Of a stretch of DNA of 64,000 nt, positions 44,231 through 52,916 are shown piece by piece; within the stretch, counting starts at the first letter, position 1, and every line of letters starts with the position of its first letter. Made by a program: the position numbers and the translations under genes. Below the pieces are notes generated by a model. The model was not told the DNA's origin, searched no databases, and saw nothing but the letters and a program-made list of their open reading frames with translations. Origin of the DNA: Desmonostoc muscorum LEGE 12446 (GTDB taxonomy: Bacteria > Cyanobacteriota > Cyanobacteriia > Cyanobacteriales > Nostocaceae); assembly GCF_015207005.2 (NCBI RefSeq), contig NZ_JADEXS020000001.1:434001-498000 (forward strand). Reading direction: 5' to 3'.

Positions 44231-45925
44231 TTAATACATACGGTCATAACGGTCGAGACGTAGAAGTAGTCGGATCAGAATTACTGAAATCCCTACTGCG
44301 ATTAAAGTGGGCAACAGTGCCAACCATACACGATTCATAACTACTAGAATAGTAGCTGAAAGCGTGAAACCACTAATTAACAGAGCATAGCTCATTGAGA
44401 GCTGAATATTACTTTGGCGTCGCAACAAACGTTCAGTTTCTATAGACCGAACGCGCAGGCGCATGTCTCCCCGTTCTAACTTTTCTAGGGTATCCTCCAA
44501 CCTACGTGGTAGACCCAACGCGGTACTACTGACTTGAACTGCTTGACGACTCAATTCGTTAAGAAAGCTATTCCCTTCAGAACCATTCATATCGGTCATA
44601 AGCTGCATTGCATAGGGTTTGGCAACTTCCATAAAGTTAAACTCTGGATCTAAGCCTTTGCCTACCCCCTCTAGGGTAGAAAAAGCTCGCATCACAAAAG
44701 TGAAAGTTGCTGGAAATCTAAATGGTTGATTATAAGCTATTTCGTAAAGATCATCACTAATTGACGCTACTGATTGGTTTTCAAAGGGCTTATCCATGAA
44801 ATTGTCCAGCATGTACTGGACGGAACGCCGCACTGGGCCCATATCATCGACTGGGGCGATCGCACCTAAATCGATGAGGGACTGGACAACGCGATCGCCG
44901 TCTTTTTGGGCAATGCCAAATAGCGTTTCCATCAATCCTTCACGAATGTTGGACTTAATTCGTCCCATCATTCCGAAATCGTAGAATATCAAAGCACCAT
45001 CAGGACTGATGGCAATATTGCCTGGGTGGGGGTCAGCGTGGAAAAAGCCACTATTGAGTAACTGTAGCAAATAGGCTTGAGCGCCTTGACGAGCAATGGT
45101 TTTTCGATCTAAACCCGCTGCTTCCAAAGCTTCGTATTGGCTAATTTTAATTCCAGGGACATATTCTAAGGTCAGCACACGGGAGGTAGTGTAACGCCAG
45201 TAAACTTTTGGGACTTTTACCCAATCGTAGCCGCGAAAGTTACGGCGGAAAGTATCAGCGTTACGACCTTCATTGAGATAATCAATTTCTTCCCAAAGAA
45301 TGCGACAACATTCTTCATAAATACCGAGCCAATCTCGCCCCTTTCCCCATTTAGGATGATTTTGAAAGTAGCGGGTAATTCCCTTGAGAATTTGTAAATC
45401 TATTTCAAATAACTTCTTTAATCCTGGGCGTTGCACCTTAATTACAACTGCTTCTCCAGTATGCAGCACAGCTTTGTGTACTTGCCCCAAGCTAGCAGCA
45501 GCTAAAGGAATAGGTTCAAAATTTTGGAATAGTTCAGGAATTTTCTTGCCTAGTTCTTGTTCAATAATTGCTTCTACTTGTTCATAGCTAAATGCTGGTA
45601 CTTTGTCTTGTAACTTTGCTAGTTCTTCTACATATTCAACAGGGAATATATCAGCACGGGTAGAAAACAATTGCCCAACTTTGATGAAGGTTGGGCCTAA
45701 GTCCAGCAGGGTATTGCGAATCCAAAGCGCTTGGGTTTTGCGTCTTGCAGTTTGCTTGGCTTCAGTTACACCACCCGTATAACTCCAAGATTTGTTGTAC
45801 AGCCAAAGTCTGAACAATAAGGTCAAAACGAAAGACCAAATGTCCACAAAACGCCGTCTGCTAGAGTATTTTTCCCGATTCCAACGGTATGCCTTATCCG
45901 AATAACCTTGTTCCATATGTTCCAT
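44231..45925 (-). CDS. AarF/UbiB (ABC1) family atypical kinase
   Basis: This is a 564-residue protein if started at ATG 45925; a TTG at 45973 would add 16 residues. ABC1/UbiB motifs are DLGPTFIKVGQLFSTRADIFP, the Ala-rich PLAAASLGQVHKA, VVIKVQRPG, FFHADPHPGNIAI and ALIFYDFGMMG. The C-terminus has two hydrophobic spans (LSMSYALLISGFTLSATILVVM and LALLPTLIAVGISVILIRLLL), so it is membrane-anchored. The family supports quinone synthesis (plastoquinone here) and lipid homeostasis. It is the first gene of an operon with PP2C. Confidence 0.92.
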   Translation of the reverse strand: MEHMEQGYSDKAYRWNREKYSSRRRFVDIWSFVLTLLFRLWLYNKSWSYTGGVTEAKQTARRKTQALWIRNTLLDLGPTFIKVGQLFSTRADIFPVEYVEELAKLQDKVPAFSYEQVEAIIEQELGKKIPELFQNFEPIPLAAASLGQVHKAVLHTGEAVVIKVQRPGLKKLFEIDLQILKGITRYFQNHPKWGKGRDWLGIYEECCRILWEEIDYLNEGRNADTFRRNFRGYDWVKVPKVYWRYTTSRVLTLEYVPGIKISQYEALEAAGLDRKTIARQGAQAYLLQLLNSGFFHADPHPGNIAISPDGALIFYDFGMMGRIKSNIREGLMETLFGIAQKDGDRVVQSLIDLGAIAPVDDMGPVRRSVQYMLDNFMDKPFENQSVASISDDLYEIAYNQPFRFPATFTFVMRAFSTLEGVGKGLDPEFNFMEVAKPYAMQLMTDMNGSEGNSFLNELSRQAVQVSSTALGLPRRLEDTLEKLERGDMRLRVRSIETERLLRRQSNIQLSMSYALLISGFTLSATILVVMNRVWLALLPTLIAVGISVILIRLLLRLDRYDRMY

Positions 45926-46036
45926 GTACCGTTGGTTTGCAACCGAATTATCCGCAAGATTAAAGACACTCAAATTGTCATTTGTCAGTTGTCCTTTGCA
46001 TAAGACTAGTGACCAATGACCAATGACTAGATTTAT

Positions 46037-46363
46037 TTATGCAGAAGTTCTGCGATAGTGTTGCAATTCCGTTCGCAATAGGGCAATTTCTGCTCGCAAT
46101 TCATCAATCTCTGCTTGCACGTCTGTTGGCTCTGAACCAGGTTGCCTAGTGCTTGTGCTGGCTTGGCCAGTATTAGCAGCTTCTGCTGCTCGATTTGCCC
46201 GCTCTAGGACTTCTTCTGTAAACTGGCGCAACTGCTCTCTAGCTTCAGCATCAAATTTGCCCAGTTCACTCAAAGCATCGGTCAAGGCGACTTCTAAGCG
46301 CTCGTTAACTACTTCAGCTACCGCTCTGCCTACAAAAAAGGCTTGCACAAGGGGGTTACTCAT
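46037..46363 (-). CDS. Small conserved cyanobacterial protein (DUF6825-like)
   Basis: This 108-residue protein has an N-terminal helical part ([54 protein letters not shown]), a Thr/Ser/Pro-rich linker and a C-terminal coiled coil ([25 protein letters not shown]). It is conserved in filamentous cyanobacteria, with orthologues annotated as DUF6825; function is unknown. It lies upstream of and co-oriented with the AarF/UbiB-PP2C operon, separated by a TTTGTCCTTTG-type repeat. Confidence 0.8.
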   Translation of the reverse strand: MSNPLVQAFFVGRAVAEVVNERLEVALTDALSELGKFDAEAREQLRQFTEEVLERANRAAEAANTGQASTSTRQPGSEPTDVQAEIDELRAEIALLRTELQHYRRTSA

Positions 46364-46567
46364 AAATTTTTGTTACGTTCATCCGCAAAAGAATTATAAC
46401 TTGCCTGTATGCTTTGCGGCTTCTGTTGTATAGCTTGAGATTTAAGTTGCAGATGACGGACAAGACTCAGTGCAATCCGAAGATCATAGTTGCAAGCAAT
46501 ACAAAATAAACCAGCTATTACTGAAGTTCAGCCTGAACACAGGTCTAATGACTCAATAACATAAATA

Positions 46568-48193
46568 TCACTCATCATTACATAGGAGTAATTCTTGATA
46601 ATATTGCTCTGGTGTACTAGGTAAATAGGTTGTCATTTGTAACCCTTGGTCTTTGAATTTGAAACTTTGAGTAATATTAATCCGGCTGAGGAAATCTAGA
46701 TCGTGGGAAATTACCCAAATAGCTCCTTGATAGTCATTGATACCTACTACCATTTGTTCGAGGGTTTCAATATCTAAGTTATTAGTTGGTTCATCAAGGA
46801 TTAGCAGGTCAATTTCAGAGATACTAATCATAGCGATCGCCAATCTTGCCAACTCTCCACCACTGAGTACAGATGCGCTTTTATTAACCTCATCGTATTT
46901 AAACAAAAAATGTCCCAGTTGTTGGCGTAAAAGCTGATAGTTGAGATTCGGATTAGCTGCTTGCATATTTTCCAGAATTGTGTATTGGCGATTTACTAAT
47001 TCATAGGTTTGATCGAGATATATAGCTTTCATCGCTGGTGCAAGCAAAATGTCACCTGATTCTAAAACTGCTGTTTGGTTTTCCATTCCCAAAATTGCTT
47101 TTACCAAAGTCGATTTACCGGAACCATTAGCGCCGACAATGGCAATGCGATCGCCACAAGAAACATGCAATTGAATGTTGTGTAAAAGTACCCGTTCTGA
47201 TACCGTTAGATTCGCACCTTGAATATCAATTAGATTTTTGCGCTTTTGGCTTTTTTCTTCTAGCTGGATACTTGTGACTTTTGTTGTTTTCACCTTCGTA
47301 TCTGCAACTTTTTGATTAGCTCTAGCTACTGCTGCTTGATGTTTATTTTTCGCAGTTCCGGCTGAGGCTTCAGCTTTGGTTTTAATCAGTCCGGCTGCCA
47401 TCCTGTCGATACTGCCATTCAGAAGCTTTGCACGACCATTGCGCTGAGCTTGGGCTGCACGCTGTTGTTCTTGCATAGCCGCAGCCTGAGTGCGTTTGAG
47501 TTCCTTTCTGGCGACTTCGTGCGATCGCAATGCTGCATCTAACTCGATTTCTTTCTGTTCTCGATAATGAGAAAAGTTTCCTCCGTATACCTTCAAACCA
47601 ACAGGTGTCAGTTCCCAGGTAACATCTGTCACTTGGTCTAAGAAAAAAGGTTTGTGCGAGACAATTACATACGCGCCAGTGAAATTTAAAAGAAACTCTT
47701 TTAAGCTTTCTAAAGCTTGCAAATCCATGTGATTAGTTGGCTCATCCAGCAATAACAAATTTGGTTCTTTAGCCAAACCAATCGCTAGAAATAGTTTTGT
47801 CAATTCTCCACCACTCAAATTTGCAATTGGTAGATAAAGGTCAAGATTTGTTTTGAATTGTGTTTGCAAAATTTCCTCAATATTCCACCATTCATCGGAG
47901 ATAGAAATCAAAAAATTCAGTACTGTATCTGATACGATTTCTTGCCTGATAGTGCTGATTTGGGGCAAATAGTAAACAACACCATGACGCGAAACTGAAC
48001 CTGTGCTGGGTGTGATTTGTCCTGCAAGAATTTTGAGTAAGGTTGATTTTCCTACACCATTGCTACCGACTAAAGCGATGGAATCGCCTGCTTCAATACT
48101 CACCTGAACTTTTTGAAACAAAGTTCTTTCCAAGCTGAGTTCATAGGCTAAATTCTCAGCTAATAATATTGATTTTTTCTGCATTATTTTCAA
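46568..48193 (-). CDS. ABC-F family ATP-binding protein
   Basis: This is a 541-residue duplicated ABC ATPase without membrane spans. First half: Walker A GSNGVGKST, signature LSGGELTKL, Walker B NLLLLDEPTNHMD. Second half: GANGSGKST, LSGGELARL, DLLILDEPTNNLD. The interdomain linker (about 200-310) is very rich in Lys/Ala/Gln and looks coiled. ABC-F proteins act on the ribosome in translation control or antibiotic protection. The linker here is longer and more basic than in EttA-type members and closer to antibiotic-resistance types. It stands alone. Confidence 0.92.
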   Translation of the reverse strand: MKIMQKKSILLAENLAYELSLERTLFQKVQVSIEAGDSIALVGSNGVGKSTLLKILAGQITPSTGSVSRHGVVYYLPQISTIRQEIVSDTVLNFLISISDEWWNIEEILQTQFKTNLDLYLPIANLSGGELTKLFLAIGLAKEPNLLLLDEPTNHMDLQALESLKEFLLNFTGAYVIVSHKPFFLDQVTDVTWELTPVGLKVYGGNFSHYREQKEIELDAALRSHEVARKELKRTQAAAMQEQQRAAQAQRNGRAKLLNGSIDRMAAGLIKTKAEASAGTAKNKHQAAVARANQKVADTKVKTTKVTSIQLEEKSQKRKNLIDIQGANLTVSERVLLHNIQLHVSCGDRIAIVGANGSGKSTLVKAILGMENQTAVLESGDILLAPAMKAIYLDQTYELVNRQYTILENMQAANPNLNYQLLRQQLGHFLFKYDEVNKSASVLSGGELARLAIAMISISEIDLLILDEPTNNLDIETLEQMVVGINDYQGAIWVISHDLDFLSRINITQSFKFKDQGLQMTTYLPSTPEQYYQELLLCNDE

Positions 48194-48709
48194 ACCTCAA
48201 TTCGCAAACTTCCACCCACGTGTTTACAACGATTTCGGGTAGATGAGACACAAAACAAACTCAACCGCTGACACTTAACAAGCAGTTTGATGTAGATACG
48301 AGTGATGACAATATCTTTAGTGCATGACTATGTGAAGTAACCCTGTCAAACTAGTTGCGTTTATTCTTCGTTGACATTTGTTGCTTTGGTGCAACAGGTG
48401 TTTGGTACTACTTCATTGGTGCTATCTCGTTGGAGTTGTGATGAGGTTTGATGTTGACTACAGTGTAGCACAAAGCAATTTCAGAAAATAGGAGGCGATG
48501 TCTGACGACAAGCCGCAAAGCGTCCACGCTTTTTTCTTCTCTGTGCCCTCTGCGCCTCTGTGGTTAATAAAGATTTTTAACCGCAGAGGCAATATCCTGC
48601 ACCTATAACTATTGTTAAAAACGTTGATTAATTGATTTACCCTTGCTAACTTAAGTGTAATTGCGTAATACATAGCAAATTTAGCATATCCTACTGTTGC
48701 CCATGAACT
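48194..48709. other. Gene-free region with CTCTGCGCCTCTG repeat hairpin
   Basis: This spacer lies between the divergent ABC-F and kinase genes. It holds the CTCTGTGCCCTCTGCGCCTCTGTGG repeat at 48540-48563 and a hairpin at 48554-48590. Coding potential is weak. A 95-codon ORF across it is a shadow. Confidence 0.5.
48554..48590. repeat. 14-bp hairpin GCCTCTGTGGTTAA / TTAACCGCAGAGGC
   Basis: The arms pair in 13 Watson-Crick positions plus one G-T, with a 9-nt loop (48568-48576). It is related to the CTCTGCG repeat near 19060 and at the hyuB 3' end. Confidence 0.65.
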
Positions 48710-50674
48710 ATGAGCTATCCAGATTTCAATGAAGACGGCTATCAAATTTTGCGAGAATTGGGACGTAATCGGGAAGGAGGAAGAATTACTTGGCTAGCAT
48801 CAAAAGTTGATACTGGGGAACAGGTGGTAGTGAAACAGTTTTGCTTTGCTCAAGCTGGTTCTAGTTGGTCAGGGTTCAAGGCTTACGAAAAAGAAATTCA
48901 ATTTTTACAGGAACTTAATCATCCTGGTATTCCCCACTATCTCAATTCTTTTGAGCGACCTGATGGCTTTTGTCTAGTTCAAGAATATATCAATGCCCCA
49001 TCTTTAGTAGAAACTCACAGCTTTGCACCAGAGGAAATTAAACAAATTGCAGTTAAAGCTTTAGAAATTCTTGTATATCTGCAAAATCGTATTCCGCCAA
49101 TAATTCATCGAGATATTAAACCGGAAAATATTTTGGTAGATGAGCAACTCAACGTCTATATAATTGACTTTGGTTTTGCTCGTGTTGGCAGCCAGGAAGT
49201 TGCAGCAAGTAGTGTATTTAGAGGTACTCCTGGCTTTATCCCACCAGAGCAAATGTTTAAACCGACAGACGCTACAGATTTGTATGCTTTGGGTGCAACC
49301 TTGATTTGCTTACTAACAGGAATCAAATCAACCAAAATATATCAATTGCAAGATCAAGATGATCCATATTTAATTAAGTTTCACCATCTTCTACCTCAGT
49401 TAAGTCTACGGTTTCTAGATTGGTTGGAAAAGATGGTACAACCGCTACAGAAAAACCGTTTTGCTAATGCAAAATCAGCTTTAGAAGCACTAAAGCCACT
49501 TGATGTTATTCGTGTAGCGGTAGTTGATTTTAGTCAAACAGTGCTGGAATTTAAAGCGAACCGACTGGGGCAAAAGCTAACGCAAAGCATCACAGTTGAA
49601 AATCCCATTCAAGACACTTTGCTAGAAGCTAGATGGGAAGTTGAACCACATAATAATGACCCACCGCATACACCAGATTACCATGCTTGGATTTCGGTGA
49701 CACCTGCTGAGTTTACTGGGAATGATATTCGGTGTCAGGTTCAGATAGATACGAGTAAATTAATGGCGGATAAGCAGTATAAACGCCAACTTATATTGCA
49801 TAGTAATGCTTATCCACAGACTCGCACTTTAACTGTGAAGGTACAGACAGCTACTTTATCAATTGAAAAGCGAGAACTGCCATATATAGAAATGATGGGT
49901 GTTTTTCTCATTTTTGCAGTTTTTCCTATAGTTTTATACTTTTTAAATGTAACTGCTATTAACACTGGGTGGTACGATGCTTACCCTGCTTTGTTTGGTG
50001 CAACAGTATTTGGGTGTTTAGTTGGGTTTATTACTGGGTCTGCATCTGTGGCAGGTTCCGCAGCAGGTTGGATGACTGGTGGTTTTGGATTTATTACTTA
50101 TGTTGTAGTAGCAGTTTTATTCAAGGGCGGGGTTTTTAATGATTTAGTTGGAGCTGTTGCGATGCTTCTGCTGACTATAGGAGGATTATTAGCTGGTCCT
50201 TGGATTGGTGGTTGGTGGAGTGAGTATTTACAAGGCTGGGGAAACACGTCTTGGAAAATTAAGGTACAAAGCGCAACTATTACTGTATTAGGCTCTTTAG
50301 CAGGTGCTTTGGTTGGTTCTGTGATTGGGAATTGTCTGATAGCTGTGAGCATAATTCTATTCAATGAAGCTTACCCTTTTTTGGTTTTGATTGTTGAACC
50401 GATTGTTGTAGCTATAATTACTTCAATAGCTTTAATTTTTGCTAAAGAAGTAATCATAGAAGGTATATTTACTACTCTAGTCTTACTACTTACAGCAGGA
50501 GTAGGAATTAGTCTCGGAATTGGCTGGAAAGTAGGGTTTTTTAACCAATATATTTTGTTAGCATTAGCATTCACCGGACTACCTTTAGCAACTATGTTGT
50601 CTTATTTACCCTTAAAACAACGTATATTAATTGCTAAATATCGTAAATTTCAGCAAAATTTGATCAAGCCATAA
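48710..50674 (+). CDS. Serine/threonine protein kinase with beta-sandwich and polytopic membrane region
   Basis: This is a 654-residue protein. The kinase domain (residues about 9-265) has the HRDIKPENIL catalytic loop, DFGFARVG and GTPGFIPPEQM; the glycine loop is degenerate (LGRNREGGRITWLA). A middle region (about 275-385) resembles an Ig-like beta sandwich (LGQKLTQSITVENPIQDTLLEARWEVEPH). The C-terminal 260 residues contain about eight hydrophobic spans (for example MGVFLIFAVFPIVLYFLNV, ATVFGCLVGFITGSASVAGSAAGWM). It is a membrane-anchored kinase with the catalytic domain in the cytoplasm; ligand and substrates are unknown. Confidence 0.85.
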   Translation: MSYPDFNEDGYQILRELGRNREGGRITWLASKVDTGEQVVVKQFCFAQAGSSWSGFKAYEKEIQFLQELNHPGIPHYLNSFERPDGFCLVQEYINAPSLVETHSFAPEEIKQIAVKALEILVYLQNRIPPIIHRDIKPENILVDEQLNVYIIDFGFARVGSQEVAASSVFRGTPGFIPPEQMFKPTDATDLYALGATLICLLTGIKSTKIYQLQDQDDPYLIKFHHLLPQLSLRFLDWLEKMVQPLQKNRFANAKSALEALKPLDVIRVAVVDFSQTVLEFKANRLGQKLTQSITVENPIQDTLLEARWEVEPHNNDPPHTPDYHAWISVTPAEFTGNDIRCQVQIDTSKLMADKQYKRQLILHSNAYPQTRTLTVKVQTATLSIEKRELPYIEMMGVFLIFAVFPIVLYFLNVTAINTGWYDAYPALFGATVFGCLVGFITGSASVAGSAAGWMTGGFGFITYVVVAVLFKGGVFNDLVGAVAMLLLTIGGLLAGPWIGGWWSEYLQGWGNTSWKIKVQSATITVLGSLAGALVGSVIGNCLIAVSIILFNEAYPFLVLIVEPIVVAIITSIALIFAKEVIIEGIFTTLVLLLTAGVGISLGIGWKVGFFNQYILLALAFTGLPLATMLSYLPLKQRILIAKYRKFQQNLIKP

Positions 50675-50791
50675 ATCAGTGTTTTTTAGCTAGCTGAGAA
50701 TGCGATCGCCTTTTTTTTGCAAAGCGTTAATGTAGCGCGATCGCTTTCAAAAAAAGATTACCATAATAAACAAATGAATATAGGTTAATCT

Positions 50792-51130
50792 ATGTCTACC
50801 AAACATCTCACAGAGTATTTCAACTTTCTTTCTTCTGAAGACATTAGACTCAAAGACTCAAGAATTGGGATTGAAACAATTCTTTATGAATACATTGATT
50901 GTGGACGTTCTCCAGAAGAAATTGCCCAAATCTATCAAACAATATCTTTAGAGCAAGTTTATGCGACCATTCTTTATTATCTGCAAAACAAAGAAACTGT
51001 CAGTGCTTACATAAAAAACTGGATAGAACACGGTCATAGAATGCGAGAACAACAGAGACTGAATCCCCCACCAGTGTCAGAAAAACTGCGTCAACTCCGA
51101 ATTAAAAGACAAGCTAAACAGCAAGCATGA
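50792..51130 (+). CDS. DUF433 domain protein, antitoxin of a DUF5615 pair
   Basis: This 112-residue protein has a DUF433-type N-terminal region (EDIRLKDSRIGIETILYEYIDCGRSPEEIAQIYQTISLEQVYATILYYLQNKETVSAYI), a winged-helix fold used by VapB-like antitoxins, followed by a basic helical tail (RMREQQRLN...LRQLRIKRQAKQQA). It overlaps the next gene by 4 nt (ATGA), so translation is coupled, as is usual for antitoxin-first modules. It probably binds its own promoter and neutralises the PIN-like partner. Confidence 0.85.
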   Translation: MSTKHLTEYFNFLSSEDIRLKDSRIGIETILYEYIDCGRSPEEIAQIYQTISLEQVYATILYYLQNKETVSAYIKNWIEHGHRMREQQRLNPPPVSEKLRQLRIKRQAKQQA

Positions 51131-51489
51131 CACTGCAATATCTGATTGATGAAAATGTCAATCCTATATATCCAAATCAAATTAGACTACGAGAACCTGA
51201 TATTGCGATCAAAGTGGTAGGAGAATCAGGAACTTCACCAAAAAGTACACTCGATCCAGAAATTCTGTGTTGGTGTGAGGATAATAATTTCATATTAGTG
51301 ACAAATAACCGAACTTCTATGCCAGTACATTTAGCTGACCATATTGCTGTTAATCGTCACGTACCAGGAATTTTCATCTTAAATCCAAATTTAAGTATTG
51401 GTGAAAATATAGAAGAACTCATAATAGTTGCTTTGGCATCAGAAGACGATGAATATCAAGACAGAATAGTTTATTTACCATTACCCTAA
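51127..51489 (+). CDS. DUF5615 PIN-like toxin
   Basis: This 120-residue protein has the PIN-like fold of DUF5615: LIDENVNP with the first acidic residues, LDPEILCWCEDNNFILVTNNR where a D-Thr-Asn/Asp motif normally sits, and LADHIAVNRHVPGIFIL. The second strand reads LVTNNR rather than the more common LTHDRD, so an active-site Asp may be replaced by Asn. It is probably an RNase toxin paired with the DUF433 antitoxin, perhaps weakened. Confidence 0.85.
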   Translation: MTLQYLIDENVNPIYPNQIRLREPDIAIKVVGESGTSPKSTLDPEILCWCEDNNFILVTNNRTSMPVHLADHIAVNRHVPGIFILNPNLSIGENIEELIIVALASEDDEYQDRIVYLPLP

Positions 51490-51571
51490 AAATAGGTAAT
51501 ACGGTACACTACGCGATCGCCAACTACAACCCTGCTAAAATAAACCTATAAATTGATGCCCTATCCATTCT

Positions 51572-52231
51572 ATGACCATAACTCAAGAATTAGAATCTCA
51601 ACAAGGCATCTGCCAAGATGTTATATTTCCCCCTGGTGATTTATTTAGTGATGAACCTCCCTTGGAAAGCGAACTGCATCTACGACAAATAATCTTACTT
51701 TTAACATGTCTGGAATGGCTGTGGCGAGATAGAAATGATTTCTACGCAGCGGGAAATCTAACTATCTACTACAGTCCACACCAACGCAAATCAGAATACT
51801 TCCGAGGGCCAGACTTTTTTGTAGTGCTGGGATGTGAACGCAAAACCCGCAAAAGCTGGGTAGTCTGGGAAGAAGATGGCAAATATCCCAATGTAATTCT
51901 CGAAATTTTGTCTGACTCAACAGCAAATACAGACAGAGGTTTAAAAAAGGAAATTTATCAAGATACTTTCCGGACACCCGATTATTTTTGGTTCGACCCT
52001 TACACACAAGAATTTGCGGGATTTCATTTAGTAGATGGAGAATATCAACCGCTACAAGCAAGTGAACAAGGATATTTGTGGAGTCAGCAGCTAGGGTTAT
52101 ATTTGGGAGTTTATCAGGGACTATTGCGGTTTTTTACACGAGATGGAAAACTAGTACCAACACCTGAAGAAAGGGCAGAACGTTTGGCAGCAAAATTGCG
52201 AGAGTTAAATATCGATCCAGATATAATTTAA
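51572..52231 (+). CDS. Uma2 family endonuclease
   Basis: This is a 219-residue Uma2/DUF820 protein, second in the window. It shows the usual DFFVVLGCERKTRKSWVVWEEDGKYPNVILEILSDSTANTDRGLKKEIYQ block with the PD-(D/E)XK-type acidic and Lys residues, and FWFDPYTQEFAGF after it. The C-terminus is a short charged coil (TPEERAERLAAKLRELNID). It starts with ATG 83 bp after the toxin gene in the same direction and may or may not be co-transcribed with it. Confidence 0.88.
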   Translation: MTITQELESQQGICQDVIFPPGDLFSDEPPLESELHLRQIILLLTCLEWLWRDRNDFYAAGNLTIYYSPHQRKSEYFRGPDFFVVLGCERKTRKSWVVWEEDGKYPNVILEILSDSTANTDRGLKKEIYQDTFRTPDYFWFDPYTQEFAGFHLVDGEYQPLQASEQGYLWSQQLGLYLGVYQGLLRFFTRDGKLVPTPEERAERLAAKLRELNIDPDII

Positions 52232-52248
52232 ACTATTGCGATATCTTC

Positions 52249-52305
52249 TCTACGAGACGCACTCGCGTTCGATGGGCTTCTCTACGAGAGGCTACGCACT
52301 TATAA
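52249..52305. repeat. TCTCTACGAGA-core repeat
   Basis: TTCTCTACGAGACGCACTCGCG and TTCTCTACGAGAGGCTACGC are two units in tandem between the convergent Uma2 genes. Related TCTATGAGAGGCTGCG and GGAGACGCTACC units occur at 57190-57232. The palindromic core TCTC-TACG-AGA could act as a short hairpin. Confidence 0.65.
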
Positions 52306-52890
52306 TTATTCTTCTATTTCAAAATTAATTCCTTCATAAATATCGCTAAAGGAAATTTGAAAATCTATGGATTTTAGTGATAACACAGCATCTCCTGATT
52401 CGTATTCACTTAATACCCACTGACCTTCAGCATTTTTATTAAACTGCTCAACAAGATATTCATATTGATTAATTATAATATATTCTTGGAGTGTAGGAAT
52501 AGAACGATAAAACCTAAATTTATTAGTTCTATCGTGATTCTCTGTCGAGTTGGAAAGCACTTCTAGAATCATTAAAGGATTCGTCACTTTGGTAGTGCCA
52601 TTCCCCTCATATATTGGTTCTCCCTGAATAACCATAACATTGGGATAGGTATAGATACGATAACGCTCTATCCACAATTTGACATCACCTATGTAGATTT
52701 TGTAGTTTTTACCCCGCATTTTAAATTTAAAATTGGCCTAAACATTACCTGCAATTTCATTGTGATTAGTCGTACCACCAGGCATAGGAATTATTTCTCC
52801 ATCTCGATATTCATTTTTGAATTCTGATGTTTCCTCTATTTTTAAATATTCTTCTGGGGTGTAGTATTTTTTGTGTGTTTGTGTTTGCAT
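52306..52890 (-). pseudogene. Uma2 family endonuclease with one nonsense codon
   Basis: Translation from ATG 52890 gives MQTQTHKKYYTPEEYLKIEE..., a normal Uma2 N-terminus, up to TAG at 52738-52740 (codon 51). The same frame then continues without interruption to 52306 with GKNYKIYIGDVKLWIERYRIYTYPNVMV and VTNPLMILEVLSNSTENHDRTNKFRFY, which are conserved Uma2 segments. A single change from a Tyr codon (TAT or TAC) would explain the stop. Only one lesion is visible, so inactivation is recent, or the site is a sequencing error, or is suppressed. It is the third Uma2 in the window. Confidence 0.85.
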
Positions 52891-52916
52891 AATATCCACC
52901 TGATTACAATAACCAA

